Positions 12,111-24,900 of a stretch of 64,000 nt of DNA are shown here, in pieces. This DNA is from Liolophura sinensis (taxonomy: Eukaryota; Mollusca; Polyplacophora; Chitonida; Chitonidae). Location of the stretch: NCBI RefSeq assembly GCF_032854445.1, contig NC_088301.1:38675187-38739186 (forward strand), given 5' to 3'. Position numbers and translations under genes: made by a program. Positions within the stretch are counted from its first letter, which is position 1. Each line of letters opens with the position of its first letter. The notes below the pieces were generated by a model. It saw nothing but the letters and a program-made list of their open reading frames with translations. It did not search any database and was not told the origin of the DNA.

Positions 12111-14049
12111 ATGTTTCACGTTTAAATGAAATCTAAAGGAACCCCACCCCAACCCACAAAACTCAGATCCCACTCCTAAAAAAATAGTGTTATGTTCATA
12201 AAACATATCCTCTGATGAAGAATAAAATGTACAAAAATGAATCAGAAGTATATGGTGAATACGGTGTGTACATTGCTCATTGTGAATACAATTCCCTTTC
12301 ATAGACCTACATGACAATTTTACTGAAGGCGTTCAATGTGTCTGTACATAATACATACTATCATGAACTGCCGCGGTTGCGACACTGTACTCAAACTTCT
12401 GAAACATGTATTTCTATGGCATGAACTCTTTCTCATACAACACATCTGATGTACCCGGATATCGAAATTCGCCGATTGTCTGCTCTGTATAGGTGTGATG
12501 TGGCGACGCTCTATTCCCCAATAATAATTTCTTGTTAGAAACGCACGGCTGAGCTGTACAGACTGGCTTATTCAATCTATTTTACGCCCTTCTTTATAGC
12601 GCAGCATATCTTCCCAACCCACTTCTGAATGCAAAGAGTAAAACCTGCTTTTGAGGTAGGTTTGCAAGACATGGGTTTGTTGGAATCTATGTGACAAAGC
12701 CTTTCAATTCTGGGCGTAAGCATGTACACGCCCTTGACGCTTCGTTGATTTTATTGAATCTTCAAAGATCTAGCATGAGTCTGTAGTTCATGAATTTCAC
12801 CCTGCCCCAATCCTTAGTGGGCGGGACATGTGGTTTTGGTGACGAATTCTGGGTATCTTCAAACTCCGCCCCTTTCTACCTCTATAATGCGGTTTTGACG
12901 TATTATCCCCGAGGAATGGAGCTACTTGAGGTATTCTGCTTTGGTTTGTAAAGCTGCTATCTGGGGACCAGCCTATATGGTGTTCACAACGTAAAGTAAG
13001 TTTTAGATACCAGAATGTCATATTTCGCCTATAATCCGCGTGTACTGGATGGAATTGTGTTCAAATTACCTGTCAGAGATTTTGTACATAAGAAGTTGTA
13101 ATCCTTTACGACTAAAATGGGACCCAAAAGTTAAACGTATGCAATTCTGGTGTGACGTCACAAAATGGAGGTCTAACACTCTCACGTGATCAGCTTTACT
13201 CCAGCTTTACTTGCAGGGAATCCGTTCCTCATAAAACCATCCCTGAGTTCCAATAGCAGTCTGGACAATTGTTGAATTTATCGGTAGAACATTTATAGAT
13301 ATTTTCACAACTAATCGTTGGATTATTTTATCCAGAAGATTACAGCAGGTCAGTATGTGTCAATATATGTCATTCATGAGTGTCCATTGAGACACAAGTA
13401 GAAATTAAGATTTACTACGAAATTAATGAAAAAATGTATGGTATATAACTTAAGTATAACGTAATGTGTGATATAAGATTCTATTACAGTTCGGATTACA
13501 TTATTCTACAGGGTGAAGGAAACGTAGAACAAACACAAATAAGAGGAATTTTACCAATGTTCACTCAAAATATATTGAGCTATATCTGCAAAAATGCCTA
13601 TAGAAGATAACAAAACTTAATCCAATAATTGGATAATCCAATTAGAGTTTAACAGTATAAACTAACTCGAAATATTGGACTACTCACCTCCACTGTATAA
13701 ATGGCTTTGGAGATATATAACCGAAAGATAAAGATATTCCATTGGCATTCGAAATGAAACACTAAAAATAATGGACACAAGTACTTTTGCATTAATAATA
13801 AAGAAATCTAGACACCACCAGGTAGATTTTTAAAGGTTACGCAAGTTTACCTTTATAAAGTAAATAACATTCTTTATAAAGTGAATAATAACTTTTATTT
13901 GCTAAATTATTTGACTGATTATATGAATGATACACAATGAAATGTTTAGATATTAGGAACAAATGAGTTGGTGCCAGTTTATTTATTTTTATTTAATTTT
14001 TGTTATTATATACTACTTACTTTTCACTTTTGAGATGGTGTTCAGTTAC

Positions 14050-14285
14050 ATGGGTGGGGGAAACTGGTGTGCCCGATGTAATCCACCGACCTTTGGGAAG
14101 TTACAAACGAACTTTCCCACGTGTGGTGTACTTATATGCACAGTAAATTGGTTGATGTCAAGTAGTTTTGATAAGCTTGACAAACCGCGTCGACCGCCTC
14201 GTCCACTGCTTATAGTCAACGAGGTGACGTTGGTACGGCTGTGTCATGGTCACGGAACAGCGAAGGTCTCTGGGTCAAACTTTTA
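14050..14285 (-). mobile_element. SINE, third family, reverse copy
   Basis: The reverse complement gives CACACGTGGGAAAGTTCGTT and CCAGTTTCCCCCACCC, aligning with the element at 11020-11370. It ends about 25 bases before the 5'UTR exon of ZP gene C. Confidence 0.65.
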
Positions 14286-14309
14286 AAACACATTTATTCA
14301 CTTTTACAG

Positions 14310-17300
14310 CCCTGGACCCCGAACTGCTCCAACCATCAAAGGCTGGTCTTTGACTGAGGAATCATGAGGGTTGCTATAGCCGCCGTCCTTGCTGCTCTTT
14401 TAACCGTAAGTTTGAATAACTTTGACAACATTATCGGATTATAGTTACTCAGCATCAAAACTATCATTTTTTGTTACACAAAATGCAGAAGAAATAAAAT
14501 ACTGTACATGTTTTTAACTATATTTGTTATATAAATCTTCTAGATATTTCTTTTTTTATTTATGTGCTATTATTTTATATTTATTTCAACATTTTTACTT
14601 TATTTACACTTTTTACATAACATTGTATGAATTTAAAAATCCTTTATTGCAAATTAACCCATTCGAGCCATTTTATCATTTCAGCTGACAAGCGCTCAGA
14701 CCAGAAGTGGTACGTACATTCCTTTACCTGTAAGGATGCAACTGATTCAACAGTGCTACATTTTCGCTTTTCTTTCCCATATGACATGTGTGGAAACTGA
14801 AACAGAGAGAATCATAGAGCTGTTACGGTATTCTGGTTTCTATTAAAGACTTGGTTAAAGTATTTCCGCAAAAGATTCCATAAATTTAGGAATATTGACG
14901 TGTTGGAATTATCGTTGCTCAAAAGTAATATCATCTATACAAGACTAGCTGGATTGTGAAAAAAATAATTCTTTTGCACAATTTTTGTTTTCATGTAACC
15001 ACAAAAGAAACACCGACTGTTAAATTCTAAGTGTTCCTAATGGATAGAACTTCATCAACCGTTTCTTCTTTTCCCTTCTAGCGACGGTCCAGTGTTATGA
15101 GTTTAAGGAAAAATATCAAATGATATTCACGGTAGAAAAAAATGACGACACAGACGTGAATTTTGTCTATGCTGTGAATTCTACCAACAGCAAGGTGGAG
15201 ACATGTGCATCCAGCCTTACGCCTGAACTGTTCACGATAACAAATACCTCTTTCTCAATTGCCATCAACATCACAAAGAACATCGTTATTGTAGATGCAA
15301 ACTGTGATCATACCAAGGTAAGTAAACTAGCGTACAAAAAACAATATAAATAAAACAACATTTCAGTCAGGTAATACAGGTAATCTGGTGTCTTTGTTTT
15401 CCTCTGATGATAACGTATCGACGTTGAAGTGTAAAATCAACAAAGGTAAAGGTGAAAATGTCTAAATTCGGAGATACGTACACATACTGCATTGTAGCAG
15501 TATCTGTATATGAGGCTTGATAACACTGATTGATTGATTGGTGTTTAATGCCATTCTCAAGAATTTTCTTTAATTATATGATGACAGTCAATTTTATGAG
15601 TGTAGTACACCTGAGGGCACCACCGACCTTCACCAGTTGCGTGACAAATGTCTTGACAATGCCCCGGTCGAAACAGCGAGGAATGGATTCAAACATATGA
15701 CCTCATTTGCCATCGGTTAATTGCTTGAATATTTACCACCCAGCATTTACTGAGAAGAAAAGCAAAAGCTCCAAATTTTAACGAATTTTTCAACTGATTA
15801 GCATCATGCATAATCATCCAGAAAAGAATGACGTCCTCCTCACTCCTTTTGGATTTTGAGCGACACCCGGCAAAGTCTTCCTTTTTTGGCATTTTGTATA
15901 CTATTGAGCCAACCTTTTTACCACAGTAGTTCATTTTCTTAATTATGCTTCTTTGGTATTTTAAGGTGGCACAACTTATTACATCTTTGTTTTCTTGTAT
16001 TTGCAGGATGGTTTAGAATACCAATGGCAATTTTTGACAACTAAGTTTAAAGATGTGATCGTGAAGAGTCTGGACGTTTTATATGTAGTAGCTTGCAACT
16101 TCAGCAATGCCACACCCACCTTCATTTCTTCCCACAACAATGTCACCGGGTAGGTATTCTACTTCAGCTAGAATCATTTAATATCTTGGTAGTAAGAGCA
16201 GATGGACCATCACACTCAATTTATGATGTGGTTTCCAACCAAATTCGCTTTATTACATTTTTTCCTAGGTTTGGTTTTGCATGTACCTGTAAAATAGGAC
16301 GTCATGGCGTTAGTTCCGTTCCTCTGAATTTTTAATTTTAACCCCTAGGTATGCATCTGTTCTGGTGGTGAAGGTTTTCAGAAGCATGAAGCACATGTAC
16401 AAATACACTTCGTTGGCAAAAGGGAATTTTAACCGCTGTTGCTAGCACAACCAAATTACCATTAGATCAAGGTGTATTGAAAGTTGTATTCCTCCTTAAG
16501 ACTTCTGGCACTGGGTATTCAGAACAGTTATATATCTTTATACACTAAAACTGTGACATAATTAACTGGTCCATTTCAGACCAACACTAGCGAATGTAAT
16601 AGAATTTATCCACACATGGGTCGATCGAGGATGGCGGGGGGGGGGGGTCAATCTTAATGTTATAGCAAATATGATAAAGCAATTATACATGAATATGGAC
16701 AGGTCTTTCAAGTTTAAATAGTCCTTATGACCAAATGTTTCCGCCATCGGTTGTAGTTTTCAAAATGTCAAAAATAAAATAAATAAATGAATAATATTGT
16801 GTCAAAACAACCAGCAATTTTTTTTTTCTGTCCAGTGATACAGCCGAGAACGCCCCCCAAATCAACCAATACACATTTGGAATAGAGGTTTTGGACTCCA
16901 GTAACGCTGTTGTGACAACTATTGCTTTGGGTCAGGATGTCAAACTCAGGATTAAACAGCTGACTGGCGGTGAAAACACTTTATTAAATCTGTCTATACA
17001 GGCCTACATATATGAACACGTCTGGACACTTAAGAATATCAGTTAACGGACTAATAAACTTTCTACAGATACGTCATACTAAGTCATACTTACGTTATGG
17101 AATTTATTACTGGTCTGCCCAATTGAGTAGATTTGAGTACAAAATGCAATCTTTCTGAATAACAGACGGGATATGTTATCAATAATATAACGTCGATGAG
17201 TTAACACATTTGGATGTTTATTTTTCAGATCCTGTCGCTGTAACTGGTCATACCTGCTTTGCGAGTCCCGATGGCATCTTTGACGGGACTGGCGATTACG

Positions 17301-17490
17301 AACTAATTCTCCCGAATGGGTTTGTGTTTGTTTCACCTTTTAATTAATAGTTACCCTCATGCCATGTTGTATTTATCGTGTCAGAAACCCTTAAATATGA
17401 TTGCCGTTGAAATCGCAATCGAAATCCCAGGTAGAAGCGAATGACGATATAAATTTTGGCTTGAGTTATCTACAGTTTGATTTGATTGTA

Positions 17491-17573
<83 letters not shown>

Positions 17574-20037
17574 TATGAAGTAACTGTCAACAAAATGAAT
17601 ATCCCATTGTGACAAAGCCCAGAGTGAATAACGGTTTCACACATTTCTCAAAATCTGAAAGAGCCTTTGATGTGATGAACAGTTCCCGTCAGCAAGTCGC
17701 GAACATTGCAAATCAGGCTGCTTTATCATAGACATCCCTCTAACCTATATATGATTTAACGCGACCTATTCATGCATAGTGTTCAGTGTAATTTTCTATC
17801 ACTAGGTGTCCAAGTGTATTAGGTGGCATACAGTTTATGACGGCGGGGTTTACCGGTTCTATAGGGTCCGCTATCTCCGGTACGCTCGAGCAGTTTCAGT
17901 TTACGGGATATCCCAGCGTGCACTATCAGTGCCTTGTTCGCTACTGCTTGGATGGGGACAACCAATGCACAGATGTACGTATCAGTAAATTATAGCCATT
18001 TAAGATACTTTTTAGAGCATGTATAAATGTACACAAAATGTCTTCTTGACGTAGTGTGGTAATGGATGAGGGATTTAAGAAATATACGATTTCTATATGT
18101 TTTAGTAGAAGTCAGGCTTATACGGGAAATGTCCAATATTTGAACACATCGCCACAGGCAATGAATAAATCTACGAATGAATCACCTGTATGCTTCACCA
18201 ATGTTAGAAATAGGCCATTCCTTTGCCGAGGAGGAAATTTTAGGGTGAGATCATTCATACTGACAGCAGGAGAAAGTAAGGAAACACGAAATGATCCCTG
18301 TCCTCCCTCCCCTCTTCCTCCCCCAAAAACTAACTTACGTCCTGGTCACTATGGAGAAGGGGATGAGGGTGGGTGGAAGGGGGCTACAGCCAATCCACTA
18401 CATCCTCACCTAATGTGAGACTTAGCTCCCCACAAAACTTCGGATTTAGTCCTACCGCCACAATAATATGACCTTCATCAAGTCTATAAATGAAGAAAAC
18501 AAGTCAGATCACAGAAATAGTTTTCATTCACAAATTTGACGTTAAGCTATAATAATTCATTCATTCTTTTTCTAATGAGCGGTATACCTGAGAAAGGCGT
18601 GAGGTGGTTGCAATCGTCTTGACATACTGTTTTGATTTTTGATTGGTGTTTTACGCCGTACTCAAGAATATTTCACTTATACGACGGCAGCCAGCATTAT
18701 GGTGGGCGGAAACCGGGCAGAGCCCGGGGGAAACCCATGACCATCCGCAGGTTGCTGGCAGACCTTCCCACATACGGCCGGAGAGGAAGCCAGCATGAGC
18801 TGGACTTGAACTCACAGCGACCGCATTGGTGAGAGACTCCTGGGTCATTACGCTGCGCTAGCGCGCTAACCAACTGAGCCACGGAGGCCCCGACATACTG
18901 TTTTGTATTCGTTCCGAAAGGACTTCAAGAATACAGGTTAGCAGTGCCAACAATAATGATACCATTCGAAGTACTGTTCTCATAGTATTGAAATACTGAT
19001 AAATACTAGTCCGTAGTACATTGATCGTTTCCAAGTTCTAAGTTGCAGAGAAATAATCGAACCATGACATGGACGAATGGTTTTCTTTTGCTTAGTACTG
19101 TGCGTCACAGACAGGAAGAAGAAAGCGTGAAGTCGAAGAGGAGGAAACTATGGCACAAACTTCGATTAGCATAACAATGTATCCAGATCCGGTCACCGAA
19201 GAACAGAAATCAGGTAAAGTATAACCAAATTCTACGACTTAAATTACATAGAAGGCTTCCATAAATTTTGACAACTTGCATCACGGAAGATGGACTCACG
19301 AAAGGTGTTTTGTATATATATTCAACAGTCAAAACTCTATTCTCTTCAACTCACATCTTTGTTGCCGATGCATTTAGCTCAGATGGTAATGCACCTGACA
19401 ATCCCATTATCATTACTCCGTAAATCTGGTTCGATATGTTTGAAATTTTTGCCGATGAAGATGACCATGAAGATTCATTCATCCGTAAAATGCAAACATG
19501 GCCATGAAACAATCTGTAGTATTTATGACTAGTTATTAGTTATAATAACACAAACGTCGTTGGAGTGTACAACATGCTAAATGCAGAAGAAAAAGAAACC
19601 CTTCGATTTGAAAAAAAGAGAGATAAATCGAAGCCGCTATAGAGTATGCCAATATATTTCCAAGCAAACATCCATCCTTCTAGTCCTATAGGCATTTCGT
19701 TTCATTTCTCTATCATTTACCTACTAAAATTTACAGCAATGTAGATCTAAATAGTGCGGTGTTATTCTCACATGTGTATACCTTTCTGGAAAAAATTATT
19801 TTGAATATTCAAAATCGCAAGAGTAGCAATTACATCTGACTCATTTAAATGACAATGTTGTCTTCAGAATGCGAAATCCCATCGAATGTGAAAAACAGTT
19901 GCCTGAACGACGTTGGCGTTATAGTGGCGTTTTCTGTACTGGGTGCACTTTTACTGGTGACCATGGTTGTGGCCGTCTCAGTGGTTGTCCGTGCATCTAG
20001 ACAGTTGCAGGCCAGCCGTGCCAAGTCCGAGCTATGA
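14310..20037 (+). CDS. ZP-domain type I membrane protein C (complete)
   Basis: Coding exons are 14364-14405, 14685-14709, 15082-15317, 16007-16149, 16836-16969, 17229-17319, 17806-17974, 19096-19213 and 19868-20037. The 5'UTR part of exon 1 follows an acceptor at 14308-14309. They join in frame into 375 aa with stop TGA at 20035-20037. Residues 1-19 are a signal peptide (MRVAIAAVLAALLT...). ZP-N cysteines occur in VQC27, VETC, DANC and VVAC. ZP-C cysteines occur in HTCFA, GCPS, YQCLVRYC and NQCTDYC. An RRKR furin-type site at 288-291 precedes an acidic EVEEEE stretch, and a valine-rich membrane helix spans about 335-359. The ZP-N part is rich in possible N-glycosylation sequons (NST, NTS, NIT, NFS, NAT, NVT). 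The donor of exon 5 was set by continuity: GGCG|GTGAAA keeps phase 1 into the next exon. Sequence identity to gene B is low, but exon count and intron phases are identical. Function as an egg-coat or epithelial filament component is inferred from the family. Confidence 0.9.
15528..15720 (-). mobile_element. SINE-like fragment
   Basis: GATTGATTGGTGTTTAATGCC, TCTCAAGAATTTTCTT, CACCGACCTTCACCAGTTGC and GAATGGATTCAAACATATGACC match, in the same order, a copy at 28500-28645. The GGATTCAAAC part looks like a reversed B-box region. It lies in intron 3 of ZP gene C. Confidence 0.55.
17488..17572. repeat. (TA)n microsatellite
   Basis: About 42 TA dinucleotides with one early interruption (TATATATG), in intron 6 of ZP gene C. 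The YIYIYI open frame through it is not a gene. Confidence 0.95.
18635..18891 (-). mobile_element. Full-length tRNA-derived SINE with 14-bp target duplication
   Basis: On the minus strand it starts GGGGCCTCCGTGGCTCAGTT (A-box region), carries GAGTTCAAGTCC (B-box) and TATGTGGGAAGGTCTGCCAG, and ends TATAAGTGAAATATTCTTGA plus an AT-rich tail. It is flanked by the perfect direct repeat GACATACTGTTTTG at 18621-18634 and 18892-18905. The element lies in intron 7 of ZP gene C, antisense to the gene. A perfect duplication and clean Pol III boxes suggest a fairly young insertion. Confidence 0.92.
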
Positions 20038-20081
20038 GGAGGTTCAAAACAAAACGTGATACAGATCGTCGCAATGACTGA

Positions 20082-20106
20082 TTATATATATATATATATA
20101 TATATA
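20082..20106. repeat. (TA)n microsatellite
   Basis: Twelve TA units in the 3'UTR of ZP gene C. Confidence 0.9.
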
Positions 20107-20482
20107 ATGGTATACAGCACCGGATCCGAGAGAACAACTCGGCGTATACTGCATAACTTTCAAAATTGTTGACAATTTTTTTTTTCTTTTGCAATACACA
20201 TACGACTGTTTGTTGTTATACGACTGTGTATAATCTTGTACAAAATATCCGTGCATATATGTTTTAAGACGACGATTTGCAAAATAGTGCTGTTAATTAT
20301 TTCGTACAAACTTAAAAAGCCTTGAAGTGCTGTCTTCTAAGCCTTAGATAGTGTTAACAATACAGATGATGGACAATGTGACATGTATGCATAACGTAAC
20401 TGAATTTGCAATTTCAGGCTGGGTCAACATTTCCTGTGGTAAAAGGGGTTAAAAACTCAGTTCGAAAGATTTTCCGGGTGCA

Positions 20483-20488
20483 AATAAA
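20483..20488 (+). terminator. Polyadenylation signal, ZP gene C
   Basis: AATAAA lies 446 bases after the gene C stop, before the convergent NUP155 3' end. Confidence 0.55.
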
Positions 20489-20489
20489 G

Positions 20490-21680
20490 TATTTTATGTT
20501 GAAGTTGATATTGAGGTGTTCTTTATATTTGTTTATACTCACCACTCCAAGTTTGGATGATCATATTCACACAGAAAAGCAGTTTGTGAAATTTTGTCCC
20601 TTAAATACAGAATCGACGCTGACTGGTGGACAGTGGAGATTGAATTTCTTGTTAAATCTTACAGCCTTAGTAACCTATAGTTAAATTGAATTTTCCACTT
20701 GATTTCACACATTCATCGTCAATTGTGTTCAGAAGGATAAAAATCATCCAATTGAAAATGACACTTTCCACACTTCGGATGCTGAATACTTTGACAATAG
20801 AAGGTATTACACAGTTGACTCCGTTCTCCCTGAATTTTTTTTTTTTTTTTTTTTTGGTGAAGTTTGATTGAAAAGTGTCCACAGGCCATTTTCTTGAAGT
20901 ATACTTCCCCTTAAGTAGCTCATAGCCAACATACCTCCTTATGGTAGTTGGAAGTTAAGAACTCCCTTAGCTATACTTGCGCTCCAGGAAACGGGTACAG
21001 GCTTTTCACCTGCATTCCCTAGGAATCTTTAGATACCTCATGGGTCGCTGTAATAGTAACATGACCGGTCTCGCTTCGTTTATGGAGTAAACCAGACCGC
21101 CCAAAGCAAATCACAAGCGCTTGGCAAGTAGTTAATTAACTCTCTCATAGTGATGCACTGGCCCACAACCATACTACCTTAGTAATACCTAGACACAACC
21201 AATCAGATGCTGCTCGATTAATCTCTCTTCCTGAGGTTTACTTTTTGATGCAGTTTTCATTTGTTTTACATTTTTTTCCATTATTGTCCACTCGTGTATA
21301 CTTGTTTGCCGGACATTCCATATGTATGTTATTTGTGCGGTCTGCGAGATCACATTTCAGTGTACTACATAGAACTTTATGTATACTGCATCTATTCTTC
21401 ATTCTCATAAAGCAAAAGCTTTACAAATGCGTCATTATAAAATGTAGAAGTTTCTCTGACATCACTCAATTAACAAAACCAATTGGCTTCTTTTAAAATG
21501 AATGGTCAACCTTTCAATATCGTATTCCGATTTCTTGAAATGTTCAACCAGCACATATCAGTATGACGAAAAACAACACAGAACTCTATGCATAATATTT
21601 TTTTAATTACATGAAACTGAAGTGAAAATGGGGAAAACAGTTTTATAAGCACAGAATATTGGTCTTTTAACCACAGGTAC
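20490..21680. other. Convergent spacer, ZP gene C / NUP155
   Basis: Tail-to-tail intergenic DNA with a T17 run near 20837 and otherwise plain AT-rich sequence. I see no exon here. Confidence 0.5.
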
Positions 21681-21844
21681 ATTTATTATAATCTTATTTA
21701 ATGAATTTCATAAGTTATATGAGAGACAGGTATGTTATTTAAGTTCACCTGTTCTATGTACATCTAGCAATGTATATGATAAGACATTCATATGGATCAC
21801 TCTGCAAAATATCAGATCCCATAATTTTTATTTTTAACTTTCTT

Positions 21845-21850
21845 TTTATT
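21845..21850 (-). terminator. Polyadenylation signal, NUP155
   Basis: TTTATT on the plus strand is AATAAA on the gene strand, about 100 bases after the NUP155 stop. A second AATAAA at 21682-21687 could give a longer 3'UTR. Confidence 0.5.
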
Positions 21851-21948
21851 GCCAGCACAAATAGCAGTACCAGCAGGTACAATAATATTAGCATACTAAT
21901 AGACCAGTAGTACAAAACAAAAATATTCAAGTTTTCTCTCAAGGTATG

Positions 21949-24900
21949 CTAAAGTCTGTCAAGGGTGACTTGTAATAACTTGAAGTGCTGCATCAGGGTG
22001 GAAACCCCTGGCTCTGAGGAGCTCATGGCTTGTAACTCCACCAAATAGTTGGCAATGGCATCATGGCAAACAGCTGTGAACTTGCGTCTGTGATACAAAG
22101 TAAATTCACTCTCATAAGGAAAGGTTTAGACAATGGTTAGTGCAGTTGTCATGGTAACTTGTGTGCCATACTAGTCACATTACAACATTACATTCATGTC
22201 CCACATTATTCTTTCGCTGCAAAGTACATGAAGGTATGTAGGGTAAATTTGTCTGTACAGTGACGCAAGGTATGTCACATCTAATAGACATACTTTTACT
22301 TGCACTGTTGTGACCCTAAAACTGCTCCTTATCCCACACCACTTCAGACATCATTCATATGATGTTACCTTTTATCTCCTCTTTGTAGCATACAGTCTAT
22401 AGAACTGTGAGGAAAAGGTGGGTCGGGTGATAATGGTAGGGCTAGAGCAAGAGATCAGGGAATTTCTCGTAGACAAGCTGCTTTGAAAGTAACTGGTACA
22501 TCACACAAAGTACCACATTCACACTGATATTTGTCTGCCCCTATCACTTTCAATTACCCAACTGAAGACTACAGCACGTATAAAATGTATTTTTCATACA
22601 CCAAGTAAACATCCAAATAAAAAATTTTGAAACGGACAGGCCGTGACGATTTAGCTACATAACAGTTTTTCTTCAAACAATTTTTTTTTTTTTTTTAAGG
22701 ATGGGACAGTTAAACTTCTCTTTCACAAGAGTGGAAACAAAAAAAGTTTGGACTAGTTATTCCACATAAATATGTACTTCGGGTTTCCAATAGTTACACC
22801 CCAAAATTCCAAAGTTACAAATACTATGCAATACCACTAATTGTTGAGCAACAATCACAGACGGAATGCATATAGTGTGACTTACAGGGTAAACAAGGTG
22901 CAGACTTAGCGAAAACAGGGTCAATCAGTAACAATACAGTTCAAAATACAGAATAAATACAGACAAAATGACCATGTCCACAAAAACATCATTAGGTATT
23001 TTCCAAATGCTTAAGTGTACATTTGCTTTATCAAAAGTTTGGTGACCCTAGCAGCAAGTGTCCAAGAGATATTCAGATATAGACAGACCGAGAAACAAAC
23101 AGACGCCAACCCCTGCAACATTATCCTTTGGGCAATTTCTGGCCCAAGGAAAATATTTTCCATATTTTTTTTTCTCACAATAAAAGTATAAAGAAAACAG
23201 ATTTTTTATATACATTGAAGGCTTTTACAAATGCTCATTTATTTGAAAAAAAATTTATATATTGTATTGACAAATCTTCATAATCCACAGAAAACTTACA
23301 TTTGTAATGCAGAGTCACGCATCAATGCTCATAAGTTAGCTATATGTCAATTTCTAATGCCTTTACTTTTGACCTTGCCACACCTTAACAGGTCAGACTG
23401 TATACTTTATCAGAGAGTTCATCAAACAGTTCAACCATGTATGTTTGGACGCTACGGTTATCTGATGGACATGATGGGATACAAGAGGCATCAGAGTGTT
23501 TCGAATTTGCAGTGACCTGGGCCAGCTCTCTTAAAACAAATCCAATGATGTCAAAAATTTTACAATGATACTTTAAGATGATTGAATCACATACCAGCCT
23601 CTAAAAAGGACTTGTGAGACAGTTCAACATATTACCTTACCTTTCAATTGGCTGTAACTGTTGAGGGGACTGGGTATAGCATTGTAACAGCCCATGCAAA
23701 ACTGTAAGCAGGTGGAGTGGTCTCTTAATGGTCTGCCAGTAAGGGTCCTGCAAAAACAAAAGAGATGGCGACAATGGTAAACATGTGTACTTTGCAAAAG
23801 AAAATGGGTGTCCTGGGTAAAAATAATAGTAAACTGTAGTAAATCTAAGCATTTTTAATGGTACGTGTGTCAGGGTATCGAATTCCCCAAAACACAGCAT
23901 GACAACAACAAGCAAAAGAATTGCACAATTTCAAGTACAAGGGCCGATTTCACAAAGCCATTTCTGACGTATATTGTAAGTCAGAAGTTGAAGACTTAAA
24001 ACTTTGTTGCAATGCTTTGGTTTTGGTACTGCGGGGTGAAATTTTGGTACATTTGTCTTAAAGTGATATGGCTGACCAAAATTGGGACTTTTCAAAAAAG
24101 TCTGATTGGGAAGTTTTGAAATTCATTCATAAACAATATTCATTGAGTATGTTGAAATAAACAATATTCATTGAATATGCCGCTTGTACAAACCTAAAGT
24201 CCTGTCATTATTAAAATTCAACACAAAGAGGGCGGGCCATTTTGCCTCATTAACATTCGACTAAAAGAGCCTGAAGCATATGTGCTGCATTCAGAAACTT
24301 CCGGTCAAAACTAACACATCGAGCGAGGTACTTGTGGGTGACAGAAACAGCGACAGTGTGATCTTGCTATATTCCTACTCAATCGATATTCCTCCATCTA
24401 AGTATTATACTGAACATATACTAGCATGCAATAAGAGGAGGAAGCTTGGCTAAAAATGCTACTTATAATAGAGTTTTAAGGCGGTTGTCAACGAAGTCAG
24501 CCCCAGGTAAGTGGCAAGTTCAACAAGCACTAGCTAAGCAACATTTTCATGCTTCATGAGCCCCTTTTCTTTCTTCAATGTACTCCACCGTTCAAACTGA
24601 CCACCAATTACAACTCTAGACTTGCTTGTCAATCTTTCAAGCTATTTGTTGAGCCCCTTTTTGGCCGATCCTGTCACAAGCGAGCCGTAGGTCTCGTGTG
24701 TAATCATCCATGTTTGGTTTACATATGAAGTTTACCAAGCCCTGTGACTTAAATATTCTGGCAGACTTGTCAGTTCTTAGGTTTTTTGGTTATTTTTAAA
24801 CATTGACTTAACATACAATGCTGGGGGTGGGACCAATGAAAAGCTTGTAAATTTAATTCTTGAGAAAAATACTCAATATTCAAGTCATTCTATAAATACA

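Larger units (their letters stand above)
8400..14300. other. Spacer between ZP genes B and C
   Basis: Nearly 6 kb without an exon that I can support. It contains at least four SINE-like copies (10223-10572, 11020-11370, about 11935-12110 and 14050-14285) and a 19-base G run at 12039-12057. The remainder is AT-rich unique-looking sequence. Short open frames overlapping the SINEs are shadows of repeat sequence. Confidence 0.6.

Noticed and set aside
17401-17583. Open frame with a long YIYIYI run
   Set aside because: It is the translation of the TA microsatellite in an intron of ZP gene C.
18632-18882. Several overlapping open frames on both strands, and a similar set at 42893-43173
   Set aside because: They are the two full-length SINE copies read in different frames. 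The similar peptides reflect repeat homology, not a gene family.
18800-18891. tRNA-like sequence with A and B boxes
   Set aside because: It is the head of a SINE with its own tail and target duplication. It lacks a foldable full cloverleaf and acceptor stem as far as I can see, so it is not called as a tRNA gene.
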